In this document: positions 1 to 11,880 of the stretch, piece by piece
How positions within the stretch are numbered: position 1 is the stretch's first letter
How the letters are laid out: every line of letters begins with the position of its first letter
Assembly (NCBI GenBank): GCA_023974075.1
Contig: CM043793.1
Location: 8,240,788 to 8,304,787 of the forward strand
Length of the DNA: 64,000 nucleotides
Origin: Chaenocephalus aceratus
Lineage: Eukaryota; Chordata; Actinopteri; Perciformes; Channichthyidae
Reading direction: 5' to 3'
Translations under genes and position numbers: made by a program
The notes under the pieces: generated by a model
The model's database searches: none
What the model saw: the letters and a program-made list of their open reading frames with translations, nothing else
Told to the model about the DNA's origin: nothing

Positions 1-150
1 TCCCGGCGTATATAGACACCAAAAAGAAAGAAATGTGGGGAAGCTGGGTTAATCGGAACATGAGAGTACACAGGTACAGACAGAGAGAAGGAAGAAGTAA
101 GATGTCCCCCGACAAACTAAGCCTATATCAGCAAAAACTAGGGGCTGAAT

Positions 151-774
151 CTAATCAGCCCTAACTATAAGCTTTATCAAAAAGGAAGGTCTTAAGCGCA
201 CTCCTAAAAACGGATAGGGTGTCTGCCGCCCGAACACAAACTGGAAGCTGATTCCACAAATGTGGAGCTTGAAAAGAAAAGGCTCTGGCTCCCATTGTAC
301 TTTTAGAGACTCTAGGAACAACCAACAACCCTGCATTCTTGGAACGCAATGCCCTAGTAGGACAGTAGGGTATAATGAGTTATTTAAGGTAAGATGGCGC
401 CTGCCCATTAAGGGCTTTGTAGGCGAGAATTGCATTTTATTTAGATGATTAATTTCATCAGGCTTGATTGATAAATATAGTTGAGTATCATCTGCATAAC
501 AATGAAAGTTTACAGAATGATTCCTTATTATATTGCCTAACGGAAGCATATATAATGTGAACAAAATAGGTCCGAGCACTGAGCCCTGTGGCACTCCATG
601 GCTAACTTTGGTTTGCATGGAAGATTCATCGTTGACACATACAAACTGAGAGCGTTCAGATAGATGGGACCTAAACCAGCCTAAAGCAGTTCCCTTTATG
701 CCAACTAAGTGCTCTAGTCTTTGCAATAGGATATCATGGTCGATGGTATCAAATGCAGCACTAAGATCGAGCAA
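151..774 (-). pseudogene. LINE ORF2 reverse transcriptase fragment
   Basis: Contains [16 protein letters not shown] (motif A region), [14 protein letters not shown] (motif B) and [16 protein letters not shown] (catalytic YADD, motif C). About 15 residues later the sequence jumps to the C-terminal tail, best read in another frame at 161-349 ([26 protein letters not shown]). The part between motif C and the tail is therefore missing. The N-terminal part of the reverse transcriptase (about 775-1104) is present but broken by stops. Confidence 0.85.
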
Positions 775-1449
775 AACAAGAATAGAGACAAGTCCCTTGT
801 CTGAGGCTATTAGAATGTCATTTGTGACTTTAACCAGAGCTGTCTCTGTGCTATGATGTGTTCTAAAGCCAGACTGAAAATCTTCAAATAAATCATTGTT
901 TTTTAAGTAATCACACAGCTGTTTTGCGACCGCTTTCTCAAGAATTTGAGAGGAACGGAAGATTAGAAATAGGTCTATAGTTAGCTAAAACCTCTGGTTC
1001 GAGGTGGTGCTTTTTAAGAAGCGGTTTTTATCACTGCTACTTTGAATGATTGTGGAACATAGCCTGATAATAAAGACATATTCATAATATTTAATAAAGA
1101 AGTGCTAATTAATGGAAAACACTTCCTTCAACAGCTTAGTTGGAATTGGGTCTAACATGCACGTTGATGGTTTAGAAGAGAGAATCATTGAATTTAATTG
1201 TTCAAGGTTTATGGCTGAAAAGCATTCTAGTTTACTATCTAGTGTAATATTAGAACTTACGTTTCCGGGAGCTGTTGATAACACTATACTGGTCAAAGGC
1301 AAGAGGTCATTAATTTTGTTTCTAAGAGTAACAATTTTATCATTAAAAAACCACATCAAATCATTACTACTGAGTGCTATGGGAATAGAAGGCTCAATCG
1401 AGCTATGACTCTCTGTCAGCCTGGCTACAGTGCTGACAGAGATCATCTA

Positions 1450-2793
1450 TTAATGAAGAGTAGTAGGCTGCTCTTGCTTTACGCAGTGCTTTCTTATATT
1501 CATTGAGAGTAATATGCCAATTAAACGAGATTCTTCAAGTTTAGTGGAACGCCATATCCTTTCAAGTTGTCTCGACTTTTGCTTTATTTTGCGGGTTTCG
1601 GCATTATGCCATGGAGCTAATCTATGTTGTTTTATTTTCTTCTTTTTCAAAAGAGCAACAGAGTCTAATTGTATTCGCAGCGCATCTGTAGCACTATCAA
1701 CAACATGATCAATTTGGGGTGGTGTACATTTTGTATAAGTTTCCTCCCCTACATGCAGACGTGCTATCGAGTTAAGTATTGGTGGAATCTCTTCCTTAAA
1801 TTTGGCTATAGCACTAACAGATAGATTTCTGCTGCAGGAGCTTTTGGCTAATGCTTTGTAGTCTCGTAATAGTACTTCAAAAGTTACTAAGAAATGGTTG
1901 GATAAAGCAGGATTATGCGGTTTGACTAATAGTTGCTCAATTTCAATACCATAAGTCAGAACAAGGTCGAGAGTGTGATTATAGCAGTGGGTTGGTTTAT
2001 TTACACTTTGACAGAAACCAACATAATCTAATATTAAGTTAAATGCAACAGTAAGGCTATTTTTATCATCGTCAACATGAATATTAAAGTCACCTACGAT
2101 AATTACTTTGTCTGTTTTAAGTACCAAAGTTGATAAAAACTCAGAGAATTCTGTTAAGAATTCTGAATAAGGACCTGGTGTACGGTACACTGTAACAAAT
2201 AAGATTGGCGGCAAAGTTTTCCAGGTCGGATGTGTAAGACTAAAAACTAGACTTTCAAAGGAGGTATAATTTAATTTTGGCTTAGTATTGATAAGTAAAC
2301 TTGAGTCAAAGATTGCTGTAACTCCACCTCCTCGGCCCGTGCCTCGAGCAATATGAGTAATGATATGGCTGGGTGGAGTGGCCTCATTTATGCTGACATA
2401 TTCTTCATGTCTCAACCAAGTTTCAGTGAGACAGCATATATCAATATTATAATCTGATATTAAATCATTTACCAATATTGCTTTAGATGCTAGAGATCTT
2501 ATGTTTAAGAGACCACATTTAATCTTCCTGTTTTGTTGCACTGTAGTAGTTGTTACATTTACTTTTATTAGGTTATTATGTATGACACCTCTATTAGGTT
2601 TTACCTTAAATTGTCCTTGGGCAGACACACACACCGTTAATATTGGGTCCGGGATTCCCATGGATGACTGCCTAGGAGAGAGCGCAGAAGAAGCGTGTAA
2701 GACTGTGACTCCGCCTCCTGGTCTCAACTCCAGTTTGTCATGGATTACGTCCACAAAGCCCTGAAATGTTTGCCGAAATGAGATCTGCACCAT
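1450..2793 (-). pseudogene. LINE ORF2 endonuclease domain
   Basis: A 447-residue open stretch with the exonuclease/endonuclease/phosphatase fold of LINE ORF2. Visible blocks are LLNIRSLASKA (N-terminal Asn), CLTETWL (catalytic Glu), VGDFNIHVDD (Asp/Asn pair) and a late SNHFLV block where active enzymes normally have SDH. The Asp-to-Asn change in that last block would be expected to damage catalysis. In a live element this domain nicks target DNA to prime reverse transcription. The C-terminal part (about residues 300-447) is the basic linker towards the reverse transcriptase. The frame ends at 1450 and the linker resumes in another frame at 1105-1446. Confidence 0.85.
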
Positions 2794-2975
2794 CCAAAGT
2801 AGGATGAATGTCGTCTCTCTTAATCAGACCAGGTTTTCCCCAAAAGGCTGTCCAATTATTTACGAAGCCCACATTGTTTGCTGGGAACCACCAAGACAAA
2901 CAGCGCTGAAATGATGACATGCGGCTATACATGTCATCATTGATCAGATTGAGGAGGTCACTACTTCCGTAGTGA
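2738..2975 (-). pseudogene. LINE ORF1 C-terminal fragment, SGNH-hydrolase-like
   Basis: The fragment reads NNVGFVNNWTAFWG and then GLIKRDDIHPTLDGADLIS. This is the DxxHP-type C-terminal block (here DDIHPT) of the esterase-like domain carried by ORF1 of many L2/CR1 LINEs in fish. In active elements the domain is thought to act in the ribonucleoprotein particle. Only the end of the domain is present; upstream codons run into stops near 2980. It overlaps the endonuclease reading frame slightly in a different frame, as expected for adjacent LINE ORFs or for a small frameshift. Confidence 0.7.
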
Positions 2976-2989
2976 CATCATTATGTTAT

Positions 2990-5455
2990 CACAGTTGCGC
3001 TTCAATTGGCTGGCTTCTCACTACATTGTATGTGATACTTGTGATAGTCTAAGGGGCGGTACATTTCTAAGCTGTTTACCAATCACAACAGAGTCGGCCA
3101 GCTGACCAATCAGAGCAGACTCGGCTCTGGCCAAAATGCAAAAAATATGTCTTCAGTGTTATAAGACATTATTAGACTGATTGGGGAAAGCCCTTTTTTA
3201 TTAAGCCTTTTCTTTTTGTTTATTTCTTTTTGGAGTCACATTATAATAAGGACAGCTTTTTTGCTCAGGGCTGCCTGTATATCTGTTACGATTTGTAAAT
3301 ATGAAGGTGTTGTGTGTGATTAAATGACATTAGCTGCTGCAGCTGCAACATCAACGTGTCATGCATCTGTAAAAATAATCACAAAGGATAGTCCTAAGAC
3401 CTGTAGGGAAAAATATCAAAAATAAGCTTTGAAGCTTTGAAAGGAATGTCTGATGTGCATTAACGACAGCAGGCACGTCTGGAACATCTGACCCCTCAGC
3501 ATCGCTCTGAAAGCAAAAATAAAGTTTACCGGGTGCAGTATGCCAGTGATATTTGTCTGGAGACAACACAGATATTTCAGGGTAGCAGGGTTAGCTTTCC
3601 TTGTAATACCATCCTTCTGTTGGTTCTTCTCACGTGTTTACAGAGGAGTGTAAAGCAAATCTTGAACGCACACCTGCCAATGTTTCCATACAGCTCAAGG
3701 GAATAAAAACATTTGTTATGGCGACTGCCAGACCTTTTGTTCTAACAAGATGTCACCGAAGTGTCACGGCAGAGAGGAGGTGTGTGTGGAGGTGTGTGAA
3801 GTATCCTCTCATCAGCTGCATATTAACCGTGAGGGCACTCTGTTTTATTACATTTAACTCATATTTCATTGATCATTGATGGAGGTCGTGCACAAGAGCT
3901 CAGCCTGTATTTTAGTGCCGATATTGTCTTTGCTCTTAAATTCAGTGTTGGAGGTTTTTCAGGACACTTCATTAAAACCTGCTTTTGCATCATAGGATTC
4001 AAATAACCATACTAAAGGTTACTGCAATCTAATAGTAGCTTGTTATTTAGCAATGGTGATAAACTGTTTGGAAGAAACAAGATTATATCTTTTTAAAACT
4101 TGTATTATTTACTTTAGAATTTTAGAATACTTTTAAATTTATCTGCAGAATCAGGAAAACTTGTTTACAGTTAGTGACCATTAAGTCTGCATTCATTTGT
4201 GTCATATCAAATTGTAACCTTATCAATATTAGGGATAGATTGTATAAGTGAAAAAACTCACATTAATATTTACCAATTTGTAAACTGTGTAACTAAACAT
4301 CACAAATCTATAGTGAAACAATTCAATATTAAAGAGGCACATTTTATGCTTATTGGGTTTTTTTCTTTAGTGTGTTTATATGTTTTGTGCATGGGTCTGC
4401 AAAGGTTCAAATCCAAAAGTGCCCTGGACTGGGCTCTGGTTTCAGACAGAGGGTGAAAATAGGTGGCTGCAGTATGAGGAAAAATAAAGACCTTTCTGAA
4501 CATTAAAGCATCTAAACATTTCACAGTTGAGGAACAAAATACAAATATGAATCTGGAAATGAGCAGAATATGTCCTTTTTTTCAATGTTATCCTGCATGT
4601 CTCTTTTTACCTTGACAGGCATTACTGGCAATTTTAGGAACAAAACTGTGGATCTTGAGACTTGAGGATTCATCTTATTTTTTCTGCTTGACAAAAATAA
4701 AGAAATCTGCCCATTTTTACACCTAAATGTCATTGGGTTAAAATATATTATTTTCTGTAAAATGCTTGTATATTTGGTATCCTGGAGAAACTGATGTTTA
4801 TTGGTTTCTCATGAATCAGATTTATTCAACCTGCTTTTAACAATTCAGTTTGAAAGAACTGCAAACCTCAAGAACATTTCAAGTTTGTGCATTGAGTTTT
4901 ATACAGAACAGAAGTGAATGGAAATCAATGGTCGCCTTGAACTGTAGAAAAAGACATCCTGATAAAATGGCAGCTTAAAATTCTAAACGCATCAGTATCC
5001 CTCTTTGAAAAAAAGAAATGGTCAGTAAATATTGTTTCGTGCATCTCTATCAGCAGTAAAACCTGCTAGAATATCATCTGAGGAGACTGTTTGGGTCGAA
5101 ATTGAAACATGCGTGATTATCATTATCCTTTAAATTCTTGCATGCAGTTGTTGAGTTGATTTAAAAGAATCATACGTTTGATGCCTAAAAACAACTTTAC
5201 GTGTATGTACTATAGCTTCTGCAGATTCCTCCGTTTCCTTGGCTTTTTTTACTACCAATCATTTAACAGTACACATCTGAACTTGTATTACGGGAGGAAC
5301 TTTGGGTCACTTGGTAATGTCCTTAATTTGTGTTCAATATCCAGATTAAGGTTTCCAAAATGTTCTTCATATTTCTGCTGTGTGTTCTAACGACATTTTA
5401 GGGTCAAATTAACCAAAATGTTTGGAAGATAACCCGTGCATCTCTCTTCCTTTAG
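2990..5455 (+). other. strbp intron with two TTAA-type MITE fragments
   Basis: No exon recognised. Two fragments of the dispersed TTAA-ended MITE family occur here. One lies at about 3050-3150, with paired CCAATCA blocks around 3080-3115. The other is at 4329-4580 and starts TTAAAGAGGCACATTTTATG. The remainder is AT-rich unique-looking sequence. The region precedes the exon at 5456 and is taken as intron because that exon starts with a splice acceptor in mid-codon. Confidence 0.6.
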
Positions 5456-5663
5456 TCCTGGACTGGAAGATGACGGATCCTAACCACCCCATGAACGCTC
5501 TCATGCGTCTCAACCAGATCCACCCGGGCCTGCAGTACCGCCTGCTCTCTCAGTCCGGCCCAGTGCACGCCCCGGTCTTCACCATGTCTGTGGACATCCA
5601 GGGGACCACCTACCAGGCCTCCGCAACTCCAAGAGGACGGCCAAGCTCCAAGTGGCCCTCAAG
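5456..5663 (+). CDS. strbp: strbp exon: first dsRNA-binding domain (frameshifted)
   Basis: The exon follows a polypyrimidine tract and AG at 5454-5455 and ends before a GT at 5664. It encodes the linker after the DZF domain and most of the first double-stranded-RNA-binding domain: [33 protein letters not shown], then the beta-strand block [15 protein letters not shown]. The family's conserved G-[NP]-S-K-[KR]-T-A-K block follows, but only after a one-base frame change at about 5623, where a codon GGC appears as GC. With that base counted, the exon ends AAG on a codon boundary and joins the next exon in phase. STRBP and ILF3 bind structured [14 protein letters not shown] and the C-terminal tail downstream fit STRBP better than ILF3. 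The one-base loss is either a consensus error or a disabling allele. Confidence 0.9.
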
Positions 5664-6952
5664 GTATTCTGCACGTTCAACACATGTTTTATTAATGTGC
5701 AGGAATGAAAGATACTTTACTAATAACGTGAAATGACATCAATCAAACTCACAAGCTAGAGAGCTAAATGTAATACTTTAAGTGTTGTTTGTTCTCCAAG
5801 ATCTTTCTGGAGCCGTTTCCCTACCATTCAAAACGTATTGGAATGATGTGTAGCTCCTCCATCTCTTTTGTGCAATGTCCATGAGCTCAAGTGTCATAGT
5901 TCAAAGCATTCAGACTTTTAAATGTAGTCCAACACATTGGGTTAAAAAAATATTTGTGTACAGTCATGATCCCCAGAGGATGATTCCAGCTGTTCATTTA
6001 GCTCCACCATGGTGTTAACCTTTGTGGTTTTGAGTAAAATATTTCACAGCTACATAGTTGACATTAGATACAATTTGAAGATCCTTAAACTCTCACCCAG
6101 CAGCATTGTTAGGTCTCTATAGAGTGGTGTGCAGAAACAAGTCCCAAAACCAGGAAATAACTTCGCATTTTCCCACTTCGGGTTCTCTCGTCTAGAAGTC
6201 TACAGTATTGTTAACGTGTTGATGGATAGAAGCCTGAAACAAGCTCTTTTGACAACACAAGCTGAAGAAATGCTCATGTTTCTGCTCAATATAAAATATG
6301 TCAGTTAATACCACACTGTTGAATATCTGAAGGTTTTATATATCATAAAAACGGCGGTTGCTAACAAGTGACTGAAAGTAACTACAAAAGGTCATCATGC
6401 TGACATCAGTCCGCCTTTAACTTGGCGGCAGTGATGCGCGGCCATGCCACCGTGATGTAGTTCTTTATAGCCTAGCTTTAGGTTTTTACTTCTGGCAATT
6501 GCATTTATGCTTCAAAAGTTAAAAAGTGGTGTCAATATGTGGAGATTATCCTGGTGTCATTGATGTGTGTTGGCCACAGAGCTTATTTTCTGCAATATAC
6601 CAAAATCCAATGGGAAAATCCCATTGGATTTGGTCGAGGGAACCCTTGCGATGCTAACATCCGGGTCGGCTAACATGATGGGAGCTGTAATGTAGCTAAA
6701 TGTTCTAGAGCCCCTAAGGTATGGCGTGTAGGCTTTGTGTTAATGATGATGAAGATGGCCATTCTGCAGCCTCACTGCCACAGTGTCAGTGTTCAGCGCC
6801 TTGCTCAAGGGCTGTTCAATCATAGACACTGGATGTGTGTGTGTTGGGACATTAGGGAACCCGTTATCCTATAATTAGATGACTGTCTAATGCAGTAGAG
6901 ACAGACTATTTACTGGAGGTGATGAATAATTAGCGCCGTGTTTCCTCCTCAG
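5664..6952 (+). other. strbp intron with dispersed repeat and hairpin
   Basis: Starts GT and ends CCTCCTCAG, a good acceptor. The part 6180-6720 resembles, in diverged or inverted form, sequence around 19370-19860 and 22030-22450. Shared phrases are the CCAATGGGATTT motif and paired ATGCTAAC-type blocks, so it is a dispersed repeat of unknown class. It includes a near-perfect hairpin with 13-base arms at 6603-6615 and 6619-6631. No coding signal was recognised. Confidence 0.5.
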
Positions 6953-7102
6953 GCGCTGCAGGCTCTGGGCTTTGTGCTCGGCGGCGACGGAGACGTGGAC
7001 TCGCTGAGCGCCGACGAGAAGTCAGATGGCGAAGGCAAGATCGACAGGATGTCCACCACCTCCAGCTCCACCTCCATCACCTCCTCCACAGACACACAGG
7101 AG
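6953..7102 (+). CDS. strbp: strbp exon: end of dsRBD1 and acidic/Ser-rich linker
   Basis: A 150-base exon, phase 0 at both ends, bounded by CAG at 6950-6952 and GT at 7103. It begins ALQALGFVLGGDGDVDSLSA, completing the last helix of the first dsRNA-binding domain, and then enters a linker with DEKSDGEGK and a Ser/Thr-rich block. In STRBP and ILF3 the two dsRBDs are joined by a linker of this kind, with the same DEKSD-type motif in STRBP. A (CA)n run starts 8 bases past the donor. Confidence 0.9.
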
Positions 7103-7108
7103 GTGGGG

Positions 7109-7110
<2 letters not shown>

Positions 7111-7174
<64 letters not shown>
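7111..7174 (+). repeat. (CA)n microsatellite next to a splice donor
   Basis: About 32 uninterrupted CA units, beginning 8 bases after the GT donor at 7103. Open frames translated as TH or VC runs across it are artefacts of the repeat. Confidence 0.98.
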
Positions 7175-7177
<3 letters not shown>

Positions 7178-9255
7178 GGATTATTAACAAGTACACATGG
7201 GTATTAGGGCGCTTCACAGACAGACAGTTTCACCAAGTAGTGATGTGATATAGGGCTGCAAGATTTTGAAAAGAAAAACGTAGCGCTATTATTTAGACTA
7301 ATATTGCATTAGGATTCTTTTTCCCAATACTAGATATTGCAATAATCTCATTGAAAATCAAATAATAATAGTTTGATTTTCTTTTTGGGAGGATCTGTAC
7401 TGTTGTGGCGATTTAGCACTCATAACAGGAAAGAATGAAACGGAGAGGAATCAAATAAAACACAAACACAGATATAGTAGATCAATTATAAAATATTACC
7501 TCTGCTCTCAAGCAGTCCTGCAGCAATGCTCCCACCCAGTAGAATTTTACAGAGACATATATAGGACTTCCACAATGACGTACCCTCATTTCCTTTACAT
7601 TAACTAACACACATCACATGAATGACATCATATGTTGCAGATGTCGAAAGTGAATCTATCTCATGACATCTTTAGGAGTAATAAACTAACAAAGGTGAAC
7701 TGTTTTTATAACCTGAGGCCTTCTCTGAACTTCCTCTAACCTCGGCTCACTTAAAATTAATACATCTATTTATAATTCAAAACGACCATTGTCTCTCTAA
7801 CTCTGTGTGACCTAACTCAGTAACACACATGATATCGCTTACCATGTGATCTTAATGAATAAGCCAGAAATACGCTGTAATAAGGATGCTGCCATAACAG
7901 TACCTAACAAGGAATCTTCTTTAAGTCTATACAATATGTGTTGTAGGTCGTGACTGCAGCTGCACAATACTTCATCCAGATATGTTGCCTTTACTTACTA
8001 TTGTATATACTGCTACTTGGTTATTTCATTAGTCCAATTTGCAACTTAGATTAAATGTGCAGCCCTGTCATCACTTATGTTTATTACAAATTCTTAACTC
8101 TTAAGTTTGAAGTGTCATCTTGCCAAACACAATCTGCAGTCACCTGCCTCTCTTTCAGCATGTGTTTTAGTTTCTTCTTCCATCTGTTGTTCTTCTAGAG
8201 GTAGAGCAATAATGGTACATGTCAGCTGTCAAGGCATACCCAATATTTCCAACTTCAAGGCTATTGAGGGATCTGTTGTGTGCTGAAACTTTCAAATACA
8301 CAGGCATTTTTAGAATGTGTCAAAATAACATTTGTATGGCATGTGAAAAAGCACTGCACAATTAATTAAAAGTTTTACCAGAACTGCGTTATGGACTAGT
8401 GCAATATTCGAAGAAAGCATAACATTAGTTGACTCCTAAATATTGTTTGCGATACCATTTTTAATGAGGTTCTTTGGAGCTGCAGAGATATCACAGCCTA
8501 CAAATAGTATTTTAACATAACATGTCTGTAAATACTCATAGGAACCGTAAGAGGTCAGAGGACAGGAGCTCGAACCGATGTCAGACACTGATCAGATTTA
8601 CTCGAAGTTACAACCGGAGAATTGACAAAGACATTTGCTGCAGCAATAAAGTGATACAGCTCAAGCCCAGCACATTCTGAAGCTTTCTCACCCATTCCCA
8701 CGCATTTATGTAGTTCTACGTATAAGAAGAGTATAATCAACATTTTGCATGACAAGACATAACAAGCAAAGCACTCTGACTCCTTTCAAAGACAATACGA
8801 GCCAAAAAGGGGAGAAACGTACCCGACAAGATGGACTGCAAGGTGTCCCTAGAGCAAGCAAAACATCCTGTATCAACTTATGCCAACAGGCAGGAAAAAA
8901 AGAGACACAAGTACTCTAACGGAGAGATAAGCACCCAAAGGTTGCATATGTTCAACATATAACAGAAAAAACTGAAATGTGAAAGATGTGTTTGAGGTCA
9001 TTTAGTATCTCTGCTACTATTCATGTACTTTGTCCACAAGGGATCACTGAAACTGAAAACACATGCAAAAGTCCCAAAATGTATACTTATACAAATACTT
9101 GCACACAATATATCTAAATAATTGTTGATATTATTTGTATTGTTTTGTCAGTTATTCTGTGTCAGATAGACAGATTTTAACTGTAGTTAAAAACATTTAG
9201 GAATATCTAACATATGTTTGTGCTGACCCTCTTTTCTGCCTCCGCCCGCCTGCAG
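7175..9255 (+). other. strbp intron, no feature recognised
   Basis: AT-rich sequence with no convincing exon, transposon protein or terminal repeat. It ends in a pyrimidine-rich tract and CTGCAG before the next exon. Confidence 0.5.
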
Positions 9256-9390
9256 TCCAGAGCTCCGGGTCCCATCCTGACGGCGGGGGGGAAAAACCCC
9301 GTGATGGAGCTGAACGAGAAACGGCGAGGGTTAAAATACGAGCTGATATCAGAGAGTGGCAGCAGCTACGACAAACGCTTCATCATAGAG
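9256..9390 (+). CDS. strbp: strbp exon: first half of second dsRNA-binding domain
   Basis: A 135-base exon, phase 0 at both ends, between CTGCAG and GTACAC. It encodes [20 protein letters not shown] followed by [19 protein letters not shown]. These are the helix 1 and beta 1-2 parts of the second dsRNA-binding domain, nearly identical to the vertebrate STRBP/ILF3 pattern. [12 protein letters not shown] is a hallmark of the family. The domain continues in the exon at 14118. A CA repeat begins at the third base of the intron. Confidence 0.95.
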
Positions 9391-10120
9391 GTACACACAC
9401 ACACACACACACTAATTGATTTCCTGTCTCCCTTTCACAAGGTCTTATTAGGAACCAATGAGGGAGGAAGCGTGTTTGATGTTTGGCGCTTCCTGCATCA
9501 ACACTTCGCATGGCAGGAAAGAACAGCTTAACATAAAAACAATGTTATCCTGTGAAATCAATCTGAATCAGTGCTGTTTCTACAAGACTAAAGTTATTCT
9601 AAATGTCTTGATATTATTCCGCACCAGGATCTTGTTACCTTTAAGGAATTGTTATTATTTCTTATGATGAATATGTGCCAACTTGATAAATAATTTGCTT
9701 ACAAATAGTTTCCAGTTTGTTTAAAAGAACCAAAAGAAGAACTGTGAGGTGAGCATGACCAGTGACACCCACAGTAATGTAACGGATGAGTCATCAACAC
9801 ATACTCATTGCGTTACATGTTAATGCACTAAACCATGTTTGTAAAGCTAGAACATTTCAAACATATCATTTTCAATTTTAATAATTTTTTCAGAGTTACA
9901 GAAACGTCAGTTGTAAAGTGGTTCAGAATATGACATTGTATTGTTAACTACTTTCTGAGTAGGGGCGAGAGTGAGTTTGTGTGATAAGTGAGAAGATTTT
10001 TTTCTGTGTATGTATATCCTAGTCACCGGGGAGTACAGATGTCACGATTGCGTTTAAGCATGTTATGTCTATAATTTATATTGCTTTGAAACTGTAATTA
10101 TTCAAGTTTTCTAGCAAATA
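9391..10120 (+). other. strbp intron, left part before the DIRS element
   Basis: The donor GTACAC at 9391 is followed by a (CA) run to 9412. The rest is AT-rich with no recognised feature up to the DIRS end motif at 10121. Confidence 0.5.
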
Positions 10121-10599
10121 ACGCTGGGTTACGTATTGTAACCCATGTCATATTAACACTATGGGTACTACCTTACAGAGGTGGGAGTAAGTCCTACATG
10201 TGCAAGTCATAAGCAAGTCTCAAGTCTTGACCTACAAGTATCAAGCAAGTCCCAAGTCACTGTGGTGAAAGTCAAGCAAGTCAAGTCAAGTCATTGCTCA
10301 GGTCAAGCAAGTCAAGTCAAGTCATACAAAAGTCTGATGAATAAGCCCAGTTTCCGCATTTAAATCAGTTAAAAGACAGTGGTTATGAACATGGATTCAA
10401 CCCACACGATGATCTTCATTACATACACAGCTAATCATTTGAAATGTAATTTAGACCGATGACAATCATATTAGATCAATATTAACCCTAGAACTGCAGA
10501 CTATAGCGAGGACTCAAAAAGTCTGTTCAAAAAGGCAGAATTCCAGGTAGAAAATCATAGATGGCATTTGCCATTACACATATTTAATTTAAATTGATG

Positions 10600-11136
10600 T
10601 TAACACTAGAACCGCCAACAGCGTCAGCACCTACATAGATATCATTTTCAAATCATTTAATTTGTTCTCTTAATAATTTCCTTATAAACTAAGTAGGATG
10701 ATTTAAAACTCACTTAATTGGTTCATTTAGAGATTGCTTCAGTTTATCATCATAACCGATTAAAAAGTTCAGATTCATTTTTACAATAAATCAAGGAATG
10801 ATGCACTTCTACAAACAAAAACAACATATTAAAACATTTAAACAAAGTACTAAAAGTAGATGAACTACATTATTCAAAGTTTACAGTAACTTCTGATAAT
10901 AACAGGGGAAATAAACGAGGCTTCTCTTTTCCTCTCTCTCTCCTCTCTCCTCTCTCTCTCCTCTCGCTCTCTCTCTCTCTCGCTCTCTCCTCTCCCTCCT
11001 CCTCGCTCTCGCTCTCTCTCCCCGCTCTCTCGCTCTCTCATCTCTCTCTCTCGCTCTCGACTCATCTCTCTCTCTCTCGACAGCCCGTCAGTATCAGGGT
11101 TAGTCAAAATGAATCCCTTGGAGGTTCTAGTGTTAA
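10600..11136. mobile_element. piggyBac-like MITE inside the hAT element
   Basis: Bounded by TTAA at 10600-10603 and 11133-11136, with inverted tips TTAACACTAGAACCGCCAA and TTGGAGGTTCTAGTGTTAA (19 bases, one mismatch). TTAA target duplications with CCCTAGAA-like tips are the piggyBac signature. A second tip-like sequence, TTAACCCTAGAACTGCAG, lies at about 10486, perhaps from an older copy. The interior is mainly the CT-rich repeat. Confidence 0.75.
10920..11080 (+). repeat. Pyrimidine-rich (CT)n low-complexity tract
   Basis: About 160 bases of CTCT with CCT and CG interruptions on the + strand. An open frame of Arg/Glu repeats on the minus strand is a product of this tract and not a gene. Confidence 0.97.
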
Positions 11137-11880
11137 TTTACTGTTTTGTCTTCTCTTTGAAGAGGGCTGCACATCTAATCTAAGTTGCAAATGCTTAATC
11201 GATTTGAAACCAAGTCTAACGTAGCTTAAATTTAACGTTAGCTTTCTGGCTAACACAACACATTCACGTACCTTTCTCTGTGGGGTTTTTTGTAGTGACG
11301 AATGAAGTTGGATGTTGTGGTGGTCCTGTCACCAATATGCTGCAGACCCTGCATACTGCTGTTTCTTCTTATTAGCGTCATCGACAACATCATCCTTGAA
11401 TCCAAACTTGACTATTTTTGGAGTAACGCTAGCCGCTGCCATGTTAACTGACAGTCCTGCCTACTAGTGGGTTGCCAGGTTTGTGCGCATGGCGCTATAA
11501 TCACCCAATCACATTTCGGAAAAACTAAACGTAATATCTCACTACAAAAACAAATGGAAATATTTAATTTTAAAAAGTCAAGTCCTTTCAAGTCATCCGT
11601 CTCAAGCTTAATTCAAGTCTCAAGTCATGAAAACCAAGTCCAAGTCAAGTCTTTTATCAATGTTAATCAAGCAAGTCTCAAGTCCAAAAATATGCGATTC
11701 GAGTCGGACTCAAGTCATGTGACTCGAGTCCCCACCTCTGCTACCTTATCATGCAAGCATTCACCTACTGAGATTTCTATAGACGTAGCCGGCCCCGGGG
11801 CGGGCCTATCTGAATGCGCTCGCATCTCACTTCCGTATAAAAGGAGGCCCCGCCTCCTGACCATCATCCCACACCACTCT

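Larger units (their letters stand above)
1..3000 (-). mobile_element. L2/CR1-clade LINE, internally deleted
   Basis: Minus-strand non-LTR retrotransposon. Read 5' to 3' (high to low coordinates) it shows the end of an ORF1 SGNH-hydrolase-like domain, an apurinic-type endonuclease, a linker, the start of reverse transcriptase through its YADD motif, and a C-terminal tail ending near base 160. The stretch after the catalytic motif jumps directly to the C-terminal tail, so the palm/thumb part of the reverse transcriptase is deleted. Frames change several times, so the copy is dead. Its 5' edge is fuzzy; ORF1-like reading (GSSDLLNLIN) continues to about 2975. It lies in the host strbp intron, antisense to the gene. 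Clade assignment rests on recognised protein motifs, not on a search. Confidence 0.85.
10176..11740. mobile_element. hAT-like element with 8-bp target duplication
   Basis: Starts CAGAGGTGGGAGTAAGTC and ends GACTCGAGTCCCCACCTCTG, so the inverted tips read CAGAGGTGGG. An exact 8-base direct repeat CTACCTTA flanks it at 10168-10175 and 11741-11748. This is the classic hAT insertion signature. Both subterminal regions (10180-10340 and 11575-11735) are built of many AAGTC / CAAGTC units. No transposase frame was recognised, so it is non-autonomous. It sits inside the DIRS terminal repeat. Confidence 0.92.

Noticed and set aside
1112..1408. Plus-strand frame of 98 residues
   Set aside because: Antisense shadow of the LINE ORF2 linker on the minus strand.
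6603..6631. 13-base-arm hairpin as a microRNA or terminator
   Set aside because: Too short for a microRNA precursor and it lies in a dispersed repeat within an intron.
6938..7207. Open frames with Thr-His or Cys-Val runs over (CA)n and (TG)n tracts (also 52810-53135 and 56596-56922)
   Set aside because: They are translations of microsatellites. Only 6953-7102 within the first is a real exon.
10874..11107. Minus-strand Arg/Glu-repeat protein of 77 residues
   Set aside because: Produced by the CT-rich tract inside the piggyBac-like MITE; no conserved motif.
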